A stretch of 25,681 nt of DNA from Clostridia bacterium BRH_c25 (GTDB lineage: Bacteria > Bacillota_A > Clostridia > Lutisporales > Lutisporaceae), in contig LOES01000096.1 of NCBI GenBank assembly GCA_001515955.1, positions 1 through 25,681 of the forward strand. The letters run 5' to 3'. The notes under the pieces are model-generated. The model was not told the DNA's origin and ran no database searches. It saw nothing but the letters and a program-made list of their open reading frames with translations. This document shows positions 14,524 through 23,019 of the stretch, piece after piece; the stretch's first letter is position 1; each line of letters opens with the position of its first letter. The translations under genes and the position numbers were made by a program.

Positions 14524-16968
14524 ATGTTGAAGAAAAAATTGATATCACTAGGAATTGCAGTAATATTCACGCTCTCTTCCTTAACAACTACGGTTTTTGC
14601 AGCAGATTTCAGCAAAGCCGCCACAGGTGCAAAGGTAACAATAAAGCTTACAAATCCCGGTAAAGGCAATGGGAATTCAAAAGACAAAGATAAGGACAAG
14701 AAAAGCAATGAGAAAAAATACAAATTTGATGATTGCGCTGACATAACCTGGGCTCTCAATGCCATAGAAAAGCTGGCAGGCAAGGGAATCCTGGGAGGCA
14801 TAGGCCAGAACAAATTTGCACCAAGGAACAATGTTACCCAGGTGGAAGCCCTGGCAATGGTGTTAAGGCTCACAGGAGATGACAAGGAAGCCGAAAGCCT
14901 TGGCAAAAAGGTCCACCCTTCTTATAAAGGCGTTTTGCCACTTTGGGGCTATGGCTATATATATCTGGCAATAGAAAATGGAATTCTGCTTCCGGAAGAA
15001 CTTAAAGACTTTAACCCGAATAAACCGGCAAAGCGCCATGAAGTAGCAAAGTACATCATAAGGGCAATGGGAGAAACTGAAGAAGCTTTAGAGCATATGG
15101 ATGAAGACCTTCCATTCAGGGACAGCAATGCAGTACCGGAAAAATCAATCGGTTATGTGTATCTCATAAATGAATTGGGCATAATGGTGGGCAATGAAAA
15201 CAATTTCAAGCCTATGGAACCTGTAACAAGAGCCGAAATGGCTGTTTTGCTCGATAGGGCGGAAGGCAAATTCGACCTTCCTGACACTGACAATAAAAAG
15301 AACGGTACAGTATTTGTATCCGCAGATATTGATGATAATGAAATCACTGTAACTGTTAAAGGAACCACCGTTACTTATGATGTACTCGAAGATGCTCAGG
15401 TTTATAGGGATGGCTACTTTGAAACTATCGAAGACCTGATAAAAGGAGATATACTCCAGCTTATATTAAATGACAGCAAGAAAGTAATATTCATTGAAGT
15501 TATAAAAGATGCTGAAGACGATGATACGGCCGAAACAGAGGTTTCATTCAGCAATGTAAGCTACAGCAGCCTTCCCAAGGTGCTCCAGGATAAGGTTGAC
15601 AGTATGAAATCTACAAAAACCTATAAAGCATACAAATACGACGACTATATATACCTCCTGGCCGCAATGGGCAGAAAGAACACCGGCGGTTACGATATTG
15701 ACATAGATAATGTTTACAAGGTGGAAAATGACGATGATTTCATAGTTAGAGCTGTAGTTGACACAGTTGAGCCTTCATCCGGTGAAATCGTTACTCAGGC
15801 TGTGACATATCCATACAGCGTTGTGAAGTTCAAGAGCTTTAACGATATTGATTTTGTCAGATTTGTAAATGATGATGGAGCTAAGCTTGCAGATGTAGAA
15901 ATTACAAATGTTAATGATGCATCCATCGTAGAAGGTACAATATACGACCTTGCATCAAGCAGCCGGATAGTTTATGTAGAAAAATCAAACGGAACAAAAG
16001 TAAGGTATACCATCCCCTCCGGTGCTGATATAGTAGTAAACGGCAATGCCGATGCTAAATTCTCAGAGCTTGAAAAGGGAATGAGTGTGGAGATAGAAAT
16101 AACCGATAACAAAGTGACAAAAGTAACCGCAGAAGATAATGAAGCTGACGAGATTTCTTTTGAGTATGTCGACTACAGTGACTTGTCAGCTAGGCTGAAA
16201 GACCAGGTAGACTACCTCAAGCTTACCAAAAACTATAAAGCTTACAAGTATGACAACTATATCTACCTTATAGCTTCAATGGGTAAAAAGAATACTGGTG
16301 GTTATGAAATTGATATAAACAACATATACAAGCTGGAAAACGGGAGCAAGTACACAGTAAAAGCTGTAGTTGAGACTAACAGTCCATCCTCAGGCTCCAG
16401 CAGCACCCAGACTGTCACATACCCCTACAGCATTGTAAGATTCAAGAATTTTAACAATATTGATACTGTAAGATTTGTCGATGAGGTTAACAACAGGCTG
16501 TCTGAAGTAAAAATCGTTGAACTTGACAAAGCAGTAAATGTAGAAGGAACAATAAGCTCAATCAATACAAGCAATAAAACCATTAGGGTAGAAAAATCAA
16601 ACGGCTCGGTTGTTACTCTCTCGATACCAAATGACGCGGCAATAACAGTTAACGATAATGAAAATGAAAGCTTTTCAGACCTTGTGAAGGGTATGAAGGT
16701 AGAAGTGGAAATAATCGACGAAAGAGTTTCAAGGGTTATAGCAGAAGATAACCTGACAGAAATTGAAGGCATACTTACAGGAATAAGCATAAGCACTGAA
16801 AAGAAAATCGTTTTGAAGGTTGGCAGCACAAGCAAGACTTACACAGTAGCTTCAGATGTCATGGTAATCGTAGATGGAAGCACCGCAAGAGTCGAAGATC
16901 TCAGGGTGAACGATGAGTTGACTTTGAAATTTTCAAACGGTCTGTTGGTCGAAATAGAAAAAGAATAA
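14524..16968 (+). CDS. Secreted S-layer-homology protein with duplicated PrcB-like module
   Basis: 814 residues. A signal peptide (KKK, hydrophobic core, VFA-AD cleavage near 26/27) is followed by a Lys/Asp/Asn-rich linker (50-66) and three SLH repeats (about 67-119, 135-183, 195-246; TRAEMAVLLDRA closes the third). These normally hold proteins to secondary wall polymers on the cell surface. Two copies of a roughly 200-residue unit follow (340-539 and 544-743, period 204). Each has YKAYKYDxYIYLxAxMGxKNTGGY and later VTYPYSxVxFK, resembling the PrcB C-terminal fold, plus a small beta domain ending in KGMxVEIEI. A final short beta domain (745-814) resembles the latter. AAGGAGG precedes the ATG by 7 nt. 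Probably a surface structural or binding protein; no enzyme motif seen. An intrinsic terminator follows the gene. Confidence 0.9.
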   Translation: MLKKKLISLGIAVIFTLSSLTTTVFAADFSKAATGAKVTIKLTNPGKGNGNSKDKDKDKKSNEKKYKFDDCADITWALNAIEKLAGKGILGGIGQNKFAPRNNVTQVEALAMVLRLTGDDKEAESLGKKVHPSYKGVLPLWGYGYIYLAIENGILLPEELKDFNPNKPAKRHEVAKYIIRAMGETEEALEHMDEDLPFRDSNAVPEKSIGYVYLINELGIMVGNENNFKPMEPVTRAEMAVLLDRAEGKFDLPDTDNKKNGTVFVSADIDDNEITVTVKGTTVTYDVLEDAQVYRDGYFETIEDLIKGDILQLILNDSKKVIFIEVIKDAEDDDTAETEVSFSNVSYSSLPKVLQDKVDSMKSTKTYKAYKYDDYIYLLAAMGRKNTGGYDIDIDNVYKVENDDDFIVRAVVDTVEPSSGEIVTQAVTYPYSVVKFKSFNDIDFVRFVNDDGAKLADVEITNVNDASIVEGTIYDLASSSRIVYVEKSNGTKVRYTIPSGADIVVNGNADAKFSELEKGMSVEIEITDNKVTKVTAEDNEADEISFEYVDYSDLSARLKDQVDYLKLTKNYKAYKYDNYIYLIASMGKKNTGGYEIDINNIYKLENGSKYTVKAVVETNSPSSGSSSTQTVTYPYSIVRFKNFNNIDTVRFVDEVNNRLSEVKIVELDKAVNVEGTISSINTSNKTIRVEKSNGSVVTLSIPNDAAITVNDNENESFSDLVKGMKVEVEIIDERVSRVIAEDNLTEIEGILTGISISTEKKIVLKVGSTSKTYTVASDVMVIVDGSTARVEDLRVNDELTLKFSNGLLVEIEKE
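15541..16752 (+). repeat. Internal tandem duplication in the S-layer-type gene
   Basis: Codons 340-539 (15541-16140) and 544-743 (16153-16752) encode two aligned copies at a 612-bp period; for example KAYKYDDYIYLLAAMG at 368 and KAYKYDNYIYLIASMG at 572. The DNA has diverged clearly more than the protein, so the duplication is old and under selection rather than recent. Confidence 0.85.
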
Positions 16969-16989
16969 AGCAGACGAGAAACAGATATC

Positions 16990-17011
16990 GGGCAGGCATG
17001 GAAACCCGCCC
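16990..17011. repeat. Short GC-rich imperfect palindrome (REP-like)
   Basis: GGGCAGG (16990-16996) and CCCGCCC (17005-17011) pair at 6 of 7 positions around CATGGAAA. It is much more GC-rich than its surroundings and lies right after a stop codon, as dispersed REP-like elements often do. Only one copy is visible here. Confidence 0.35.
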
Positions 17012-17021
17012 CTACAAACCT

Positions 17022-17051
17022 GGCAGCCAAAATCCTGGCTGCCCTTTTTTT
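17022..17051 (+). terminator. Intrinsic terminator of the S-layer-type gene
   Basis: GGCAGCCA and TGGCTGCC form a perfect 8-bp stem with a 6-nt loop, followed by a C and seven T on the plus strand, about 50 nt after the stop codon. Confidence 0.92.
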
Positions 17052-17065
17052 ATGCATCCCCACAC

Positions 17066-17102
17066 CCAACCCTCATATCTCGAATCTCGTATCTATTTTT
17101 TA
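17066..17102. repeat. Dispersed short repeat, copy B (CTCGAATCTCG type)
   Basis: ATATCTCGAATCTCGTATCT followed by a T-run matches copy A at 12743-12775, including the CAACC lead-in. Both copies lie in short intergenic gaps, in the same orientation. Confidence 0.55.
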
Positions 17103-17168
17103 TTAATATTGTACTAGCACTCAAAATACTATATGTATTATAGATACTTTTTGAGGAGTGGATAAGCA

Positions 17169-18704
17169 TTGAAAAAACTCACTTACATTCAGGGTGCTTT
17201 TGTTCTGACACTTACTAATCTTATTACAGGATCTCTCTCTTTCATATACAGGGTATTTCTGACAAGGGCCATAGGCTCTGAAGGTATAGGCGTATACCAG
17301 CTGGTCCTTCCGTTATACTCGCTTTTTATTACTTTGGTCTCAGGGGGAATAACAACAGCCGTCTCAAAGCTGATAGCGGAGCAGGCACCAAAGCGCAATT
17401 ACAGGAACATGTACAAGATTGTCAAAATATGCAGTATTACAATTGCTATGTGGAGTCTCATTCTCTGTACACTAATATTTTTTAATGCTGATTACTTCGC
17501 AAACCATGTGCTCAAGGATTACAGAACACTTCTCTCTATTATGGTCTTTACCCCTGCAATATTCTTTATATCTATAGGTGGAGTATTGAAAGGCTATTTT
17601 TTCGGGCTGCAGGATGTCAATCCTCCTGCTCTTATTGATATACTGGAGAAGGTTATCCGATTGGGAGGCCTCCTCCTGACTACGTACTTCCTTCTCCCCT
17701 TTGGTATCGAATATGTCTGTGCAGGTGTAATGGCCGCAATGGCTACCGGCGAGCTTATCAGCCTGGCCCTTTTATACTTCAGCTACAAATTAAGAAGGAC
17801 TTCTATTGTGGTCAATACACAGACTGATTCAACCATCCACATTATGAGCAGAATATTAAAAACAGCTCTGCCCTTGTCTTTCAGCGGAGCGCTGACAACC
17901 ATCATGGACATGGTAATTGCTATTCTCATACCCATGCAGCTTCGTACGGCGGGCTACAGCAACTCAAATGCATTATCTCTCTATGGGCAAGTGACCGGTA
18001 TGGTGATGCCGCTGCTTTTCTTTCCCTTTATAATAGTGGTCTCCCTTGGAATTACTCTGGTGCCTGCAATAGCCTCATCCTATGCCGCAGGCAACTGGAC
18101 TGCACTGAGCAAGAAATGCAATGATTCTCTCAAGATTACCTCAGTGATTGCTTTTGCCAGTACTGCCTTATTTGTAATCTTCCCCTGGGAACTTTGCCGG
18201 ATATTTTTCAAATGCCCTGAAGCCGGCAATATGCTTTTCTGGATGGCTTTCGTCTGTGTCTTTGAATATTGGCAGTTTACCCTTTTTGCAGTATTGAACG
18301 GCGTTGGCATGCAGCATGTAGTATTGAAAAACTCTATTCTTCATATAGTTATATCTATCATATGCTCATATTTTCTTATACCGATACCTTCCATTGGAAT
18401 TTATGGATTTATTATCGGCTTCTGTGCAAGTGCTGTATTGGTATGTCTGTGGAACCTGGTGGATTTAAAGCGTATTCCACAGATACGCATGGACTATAGA
18501 AGCATCTTCATAAAGCCCTTTACTGCATTTATAGGAATGTTTATTGCCATTAAGTGCTGCAACCTTTATCTAACAGCAAACGGCATACACAGCTCCAATA
18601 TGACAATATCAAGCCTGGTAGGCCTTGTCTTCTTCTTTCTGGTACTTTTTCTCACAGGCACTTTTACTGCCAAGCAGCTTAAGAGCACCTTTGCTATTAA
18701 GTAA
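17169..18704 (+). CDS. SpoVB-type polysaccharide/lipid flippase (MOP superfamily)
   Basis: 511 residues, a normal length for stage V sporulation protein B and related MOP exporters, with about 14 hydrophobic segments. Family features: LTLTNLITGSLSFIYRVFLTRAIGSEGIGVYQLVLPLYSLFITLVSGGI near the start, GGVLKGYFFGLQDVNPPALIDILEKVIRLG in the middle, and PLLFFPFIIVVSLGITLVPAIASSYAAGN. Members flip lipid-linked wall or spore-cortex precursors. The start is TTG at 17169, with GAGGAG 10 nt upstream; no ATG or GTG alternative keeps the conserved N-terminus. Its last 96 nt overlap the convergent O-antigen-ligase-like gene. It could be the sporulation protein proper or a vegetative paralogue for surface polysaccharide export; the neighbour leaves both open. 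Confidence 0.9.
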   Translation: MKKLTYIQGAFVLTLTNLITGSLSFIYRVFLTRAIGSEGIGVYQLVLPLYSLFITLVSGGITTAVSKLIAEQAPKRNYRNMYKIVKICSITIAMWSLILCTLIFFNADYFANHVLKDYRTLLSIMVFTPAIFFISIGGVLKGYFFGLQDVNPPALIDILEKVIRLGGLLLTTYFLLPFGIEYVCAGVMAAMATGELISLALLYFSYKLRRTSIVVNTQTDSTIHIMSRILKTALPLSFSGALTTIMDMVIAILIPMQLRTAGYSNSNALSLYGQVTGMVMPLLFFPFIIVVSLGITLVPAIASSYAAGNWTALSKKCNDSLKITSVIAFASTALFVIFPWELCRIFFKCPEAGNMLFWMAFVCVFEYWQFTLFAVLNGVGMQHVVLKNSILHIVISIICSYFLIPIPSIGIYGFIIGFCASAVLVCLWNLVDLKRIPQIRMDYRSIFIKPFTAFIGMFIAIKCCNLYLTANGIHSSNMTISSLVGLVFFFLVLFLTGTFTAKQLKSTFAIK

Positions 18705-19925
18705 TCGCACAGTTCCAGGTCTTTGAACCACCGGTGTTTTCATTTTAACGGGTATCTCTGCACGGTGCTCTGATATGACTCTGCTGTACAGTGCAAAATA
18801 CCCCATGAATACCAGGCTCATGGCCGGGTCAAACACTACTGCATCAATCAACCCATGTACGGCAATCCCTGCAAAGCACGCTATGAACCCTTGCACTATA
18901 TATTCTTCATCTTCCAATGCTTTTTCCTTTAGAATACTGAAGCCCTCCCAGAGCTTCTTTGCTATAAGGTATGTGAAGGTGCATATTCCGGCAAATCCCA
19001 TCTCCGCTGCCACCTGCAGATAAATATTATGGCTGTGCAGTATGTATCTGTACAGCTTTTCCGAGCCGCTGGAAAGATAATACCAGGTAGTACCTATTCC
19101 ATGTCCGAAAATGGGATTGTCAATGAACATATTCAAAGCCGCTTTCCATATTTCAAGCCTGTAAAGACTGCTGCTGTCCTGATATATTGCTGCCAGCCCT
19201 GCTCTGTTGAAATAGCCTGTAGAATTTATGGCAACAAAGGCCCCGGTCATTGCCGCCAAATATACGGCCACTCCTTTTTTCCTTTCCTTAAGCAGGCAAA
19301 GTACGAGTATGGCTGCGAAGAATGCGGCAAACCCACCTCTGGAATAAGTCAGCAGCAGGCATATTGACGACAGTATTATATTTATTGAAAGCAGCAGCTC
19401 TCCCCTTATGCTTCGGAATCTAGCCAACCCAAAGGATAGGTTCATAGCCAGATATGCTGCAAATATGTTTGGATTTAGAAGGGTTGCATATATCCTTACC
19501 AGCGTGCCGAAGGTTTTTTCATCCACCCAGCTCTTTTGCAGGCTGAGGTTTCCGCTTGCAAACTGATATATCCCAAATATGCAAGCCAAAGCACAGGCCA
19601 TGTTCAATACATTGTAATATCTCTCCAGCCTTATATTCTTCAATTCAGCAACAAGCACAAGGTAAAACCCGGCATTCAGGCAGATCATAACAGCTCCGCC
19701 AATGCTCATCAGTGTATCCCTGGAATATATGACAGACAAAAGAACACAAAAAAGCATAACCAGAACAGGAGTATCCCCAGAAAGCTCAGTAAGCAGCTGC
19801 CTTGCCTTTCTGGCTTTTATAGCCAGTATGAATACGGCAACAACTCCGAAATACGCTCCCACAGGGAACAGTACCGAGAGCAGCACCACTATTATAGAAC
19901 TCCATTTCAAGGCTTTAGCTATCAT
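18609..19925 (-). CDS. O-antigen ligase/Wzy-like membrane protein
   Basis: About 438 residues with roughly 10-12 membrane segments and a large outside loop. The Wzy_C (O-antigen ligase) signature is visible: LLLTYSRGGFAAFFAAILVLCL, then SSSLYRLEIWKAALNMFIDNPIFGHGIGT, then LHSHNIYLQVAAEMGFAG with the conserved His. Such proteins polymerise or transfer lipid-linked glycans at the outer membrane face. In a Gram-positive organism a role in teichuronic, capsule-like or S-layer glycan transfer is plausible. The basic C-terminal tail (about residue 395 on) is outside the family core, and it is this part that overlaps the flippase gene on the other strand. ATG at 19925 has GAGGTG 8 nt before it; the TTG one codon earlier is less likely. 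A good promoter lies just upstream. Confidence 0.88.
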   Translation of the reverse strand: MIAKALKWSSIIVVLLSVLFPVGAYFGVVAVFILAIKARKARQLLTELSGDTPVLVMLFCVLLSVIYSRDTLMSIGGAVMICLNAGFYLVLVAELKNIRLERYYNVLNMACALACIFGIYQFASGNLSLQKSWVDEKTFGTLVRIYATLLNPNIFAAYLAMNLSFGLARFRSIRGELLLSINIILSSICLLLTYSRGGFAAFFAAILVLCLLKERKKGVAVYLAAMTGAFVAINSTGYFNRAGLAAIYQDSSSLYRLEIWKAALNMFIDNPIFGHGIGTTWYYLSSGSEKLYRYILHSHNIYLQVAAEMGFAGICTFTYLIAKKLWEGFSILKEKALEDEEYIVQGFIACFAGIAVHGLIDAVVFDPAMSLVFMGYFALYSRVISEHRAEIPVKMKTPVVQRPGTVRLLNSKGALKLLGSKSACEKKYQKEEDKAYQA

Positions 19926-19962
19926 CAAAATTACACCTCTTCAAGATTACTCCAACTCTTAC

Positions 19963-19991
19963 ATTATAATGCCTTGAGCTTTTCTTTACAA
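19963..19991 (-). promoter_or_regulatory. Promoter of the O-antigen-ligase-like gene
   Basis: TTGTAA (19991-19986) and a perfect TATAAT (19968-19963) are 17 nt apart on the minus strand, about 38 nt upstream of the ATG. The -35 box immediately follows the T-run of the preceding operon's terminator. Confidence 0.75.
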
Positions 19992-19992
19992 T

Positions 19993-20021
19993 AAAAAAAC
20001 ACTACCGTTCAAGTAGTGTTT
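19993..20021 (-). terminator. Terminator of the phosphate/PPi-PFK operon
   Basis: AAACACTAC and GTAGTGTTT form a perfect 9-bp stem with a 7-nt loop, and the minus strand continues with T residues. It starts 27 nt after the DUF47 gene's stop codon. Confidence 0.9.
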
Positions 20022-20047
20022 CATGCTTTTTATAAGCAGTTCATCCT

Positions 20048-20668
20048 TCAGCTTCTTTTTAACATTATATTTCCAAGAATGTCGGCAGCAATGTCAATTT
20101 TGTCTGCCAAATTGCTCAAATGCCTGTAAACCTCTCTCATTTTCAGCACATACTTGATATCATCATTTTCAACCAGCCTTACCAGTGCATATCTGTATAG
20201 ATTCTCCATCTCGTTTTCATATTTTTTGGCTTTTATTATATCATCCTGACATTTGTTCTTGGGATTGTCCATTACTCTTACAGTATTGAATATGCACAAT
20301 ACAGCATCTCTTATAATATATACCATATCCTTTAAGTCCTTGTTGGTATCCAGCTGAAAAATCTCAATCTCGTCCACAGTGGACTTTGTATAGTCAAGCA
20401 GGTCATCAATAGCCTTTGACAGGGAGAATATGTCTTCTCTTTCAAAGGGTGTGATAAAAGCCGTTTCCAGCATACAGATGAGTTCTCTTCTGATATTATC
20501 GGCTTCTCTCTCAAGATGCATTATTTTCAATTGGGTGCTTTTGCTCGGATTCTCAATATACTCACAAAGCTCATCAATTGCTTCCACAGTCATTTCGCAT
20601 TGTGTTGTAAGCATCTTATAAAACCCTTCCTGGGATTTTTCACTTAACAGGCTTCTAAAAAAGCTCAT
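20048..20668 (-). CDS. DUF47/PhoU-like phosphate transport accessory protein
   Basis: 206 residues, almost all helix, matching the DUF47 (PhoU-like, Pit accessory) family: MSFFRSLLSEKSQEGFYKML, then an acidic/histidine helix HLEREADNIRRELICMLETAFITPFEREDIFSLSKAIDDLLDYTKS, and a C-terminal EVYRHLSNLADKIDIAADILGNIMLKRS. ExxD-type metal-binding helices are recognisable. These proteins usually pair with PiT carriers and modulate phosphate uptake; here the PiT gene is two genes upstream, with the phosphofructokinase gene between. AAAGGAGAAGG lies 5 nt before the ATG, and the gap to the gene before is 32 nt. It is the last gene of the operon. Confidence 0.92.
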   Translation of the reverse strand: MSFFRSLLSEKSQEGFYKMLTTQCEMTVEAIDELCEYIENPSKSTQLKIMHLEREADNIRRELICMLETAFITPFEREDIFSLSKAIDDLLDYTKSTVDEIEIFQLDTNKDLKDMVYIIRDAVLCIFNTVRVMDNPKNKCQDDIIKAKKYENEMENLYRYALVRLVENDDIKYVLKMREVYRHLSNLADKIDIAADILGNIMLKRS

Positions 20669-20700
20669 ATCCTTCTCCTTTCAAAGCAAACAAAGCACAA

Positions 20701-21951
20701 TCAAGGCTGCGGCATAACAGGCAGCTTCTCCAGCTTTGTATAATACGGCAGGCCTCCTTTGGTCTGAAGCTCTACTGTCCCCTGTATCAGCGGTCTCACA
20801 TAGTCGGCAAATTCTTTCTCTATAAAATTTCCTTCTGCATTAATAAAGCATGCAGGTACCTTACGCTCTGCATTTGCAATCTTATGCAGTTCCACAAGTC
20901 CGGTACTGCATGTGTAGCTGCTTCCTGAGCCTTCAACCTCATAAGTTACCATATAACCCGATTTCCCACTGGAAAATGCATTTATAGCCGCTCTGCCAGC
21001 CATTTCGGCCTCCTTGAGATCCGTCAGGGATGCACAATGCATGGCTGCCTGTTGGGCTATATCCGGCTTAATTACCCTTGCCCGGAGCTTCAACCTGTTC
21101 TCGATCAGGCTTTTCAAATAATCACCTACTCCACCCAGTTCGGGATGGCCGAATGCATCTGTAGCCACACCATTTTGGTTTGCATTCACATACTCACCGT
21201 TCTTATCCATGAGACCTTCACCTGTTACAATAAACGCTCCGCCAATTCTTGCTACTGTCTTTTTTACATCATCTATAAATCTCTCAGCATCAAAGGGCAC
21301 TTCCGGCAGATATATCAGATGTGGAGCATCCGACCGGCTCCTTTTGGCAAGTATGCTGGCAGCCGGCAGCCATCCTGTATTCCGGCCTACTGTCGTCAGA
21401 ATCGATACTGTCTCGGAGGTATACATGCTCCGGTTATGAAGTCCGGCTTCCATGACAGTAGTTATCACATATTTTGCATTGCTTCCGTAACCCGGACAGT
21501 GATGTGTCTCTACCAGGTCATTATCAATAGTTTTCGGTACTCCTATAACCTTTAGCTCATAGCTCATTTTTTTTGCCAGCTGACTAATTTTATCGGTGGT
21601 ATCCATTGAGTCATTGCCACCCATATAAACAAAATATCTTATATTATACTTCTTAAAAATGCCGAACAATTTCTTATTAGCAGCATCGCAAGGATCAGTG
21701 TTCTTTATCATAAACCGGCAGCCGCCTAATGCTGCTCCGGGTGTCAGCCTGATCCCCTCCAAAGTCTCCCTGTTCTGTGCCGATAAATTGATAAAATCTT
21801 CTTTCAGGGCTCCTTCTATTCCGTGAAGCATACCGATAACAGTGTCTATTTCATTGTAATTCCCAGCTTCATCAATTACACCGTATAGGCTTGAGTTTAT
21901 TACGGAGGTAGGTCCCCCCGACTGTCCAACCAGTAAATTGCCTTTTCCCAA
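20701..21951 (-). CDS. pfp: 6-phosphofructokinase, probably pyrophosphate-dependent
   Basis: 416 residues. It phosphorylates fructose 6-phosphate to the 1,6-bisphosphate in the cytoplasm. The N-terminal phosphate-binding turn is VGQSGGPTSVINSSL. Two positions decide donor use: MGGNDSMDT has Asp114 where ATP enzymes have Gly, and VPKTIDND has Lys140 where ATP enzymes have Gly. Both are signatures of PPi-dependent enzymes, which are also near 400 residues rather than 320. Start is TTG at 21951 with AGGAGG 8 nt upstream; there is no nearby ATG in frame. It is 27 nt after the PiT gene and 32 nt before DUF47, so it belongs to a phosphate-themed operon. Related clostridia are known to use PPi-PFK for glycolysis. 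Activity on sedoheptulose 7-phosphate is also known in the family. Confidence 0.92.
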   Translation of the reverse strand: MGKGNLLVGQSGGPTSVINSSLYGVIDEAGNYNEIDTVIGMLHGIEGALKEDFINLSAQNRETLEGIRLTPGAALGGCRFMIKNTDPCDAANKKLFGIFKKYNIRYFVYMGGNDSMDTTDKISQLAKKMSYELKVIGVPKTIDNDLVETHHCPGYGSNAKYVITTVMEAGLHNRSMYTSETVSILTTVGRNTGWLPAASILAKRSRSDAPHLIYLPEVPFDAERFIDDVKKTVARIGGAFIVTGEGLMDKNGEYVNANQNGVATDAFGHPELGGVGDYLKSLIENRLKLRARVIKPDIAQQAAMHCASLTDLKEAEMAGRAAINAFSSGKSGYMVTYEVEGSGSSYTCSTGLVELHKIANAERKVPACFINAEGNFIEKEFADYVRPLIQGTVELQTKGGLPYYTKLEKLPVMPQP

Positions 21952-21978
21952 TTTATATTCCTCCTGTCGTTCCGAAAA

Positions 21979-22989
21979 TCAAAATATTACTTTCATTATT
22001 AATGCTAACAATGCAGATATTCCTGCAGCAGAGGGTATTGTTGTGAACCATGCAGTTGCAATACTTTTTACAGTATTCCAATTCACTTTCTTATAACGGT
22101 CTCCGGCCCCTACCCCCATTACAGATGAAATTACTATCTGTGTGGTGCTGACCGGCGATCCAAATATTGAAGCGACGCCAATAACGCCGGATGCAGCAAT
22201 TTGTGAACTAAAGGAATGAATGGGCTTAAGCTTGTATATCTTGTCTCCGACTGTCTTTATTATTTTCCAGCCCCCGACCGAAAGCCCTGCTGTAATAGCT
22301 GCAGCACATCCCAGCTTGACCCACAGGGGTACATAGAATTCTGAACCACCATTTACAACAAGTAATACAAGAGCTATGAGTCCCATTGATTTTTGAGAGT
22401 CGCTGCTTCCATGGCTGATACCCAGAAAAAACATGCTGAAATGCTGCACATTCTTCAAGTGACCGTTTACATCCTTCCTGCTGTTTTTTAGTAGAACAAA
22501 CGCAAGCTTCACAAATATATACCCTATTGAAAAACCTATAATCGGAGAGGTAAACATTACAATGACAACCCTAAAAAAAATATTAGTCCAATTTATTGAA
22601 TCCCATCCGAATAGAAATACTCCCGATCCCAATATCCCACCTATTAAGGCATGAGATGAGCTTGAAGGTATTCCGTATTTCCAGGTCACCAAATTCCACG
22701 TAATTCCTCCCAGCAGGGTAGAAAGCACGAAAATAACACCTATCACCGGTTCTTCAGCCAAAACATTGAGAGGATATACAATACCTCTGCCTATGGTTTC
22801 TGCAACAGCAGTTCCCAAAATAAGTGCTCCGGTGAATTCTGCCGTACATGCAATAAGCATTGCTTTCTTAGGTAGGATTGATCGTGACGAAATACTTGAT
22901 GCTAACACATTGCACCCATCGTGAAATCCATTGATAAATGCAAATATAAATCCTACAGCTATCGTAACTGCCGCCATTACGGTCATCAT
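21979..22989 (-). CDS. pit: PiT family inorganic phosphate transporter
   Basis: 336 residues with about ten membrane segments, the short bacterial PiT form. The N-terminal signature is FAFINGFHDGCNVLASSISSRSI, and the repeated C-terminal counterpart is FGSPVSTTQIVISSVMGVG; GGITWNLVTWKYGIPSSSSHALIGG is the third hallmark. These carriers move phosphate (with metal) using the ion gradient, and in some organisms run outward. ATG at 22989 has an AGGGGGT site 9 nt before it; the next ATG at 22986 is equally in frame. It lies between the HAD phosphatase (30-nt gap) and the phosphofructokinase (27-nt gap). The DUF47 protein encoded two genes later is its probable partner. Confidence 0.93.
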   Translation of the reverse strand: MMTVMAAVTIAVGFIFAFINGFHDGCNVLASSISSRSILPKKAMLIACTAEFTGALILGTAVAETIGRGIVYPLNVLAEEPVIGVIFVLSTLLGGITWNLVTWKYGIPSSSSHALIGGILGSGVFLFGWDSINWTNIFFRVVIVMFTSPIIGFSIGYIFVKLAFVLLKNSRKDVNGHLKNVQHFSMFFLGISHGSSDSQKSMGLIALVLLVVNGGSEFYVPLWVKLGCAAAITAGLSVGGWKIIKTVGDKIYKLKPIHSFSSQIAASGVIGVASIFGSPVSTTQIVISSVMGVGAGDRYKKVNWNTVKSIATAWFTTIPSAAGISALLALIMKVIF

Positions 22990-23019
22990 ATACCGGTACC
23001 CCCTAAAATCTTCAAAATA

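Noticed and set aside
14493..14906. 137-residue minus-strand frame opposite the start of the S-layer-type gene
   Set aside because: Shadow of a clear signal peptide plus SLH coding region; low-complexity Ser/Leu/Phe product without a ribosome site.
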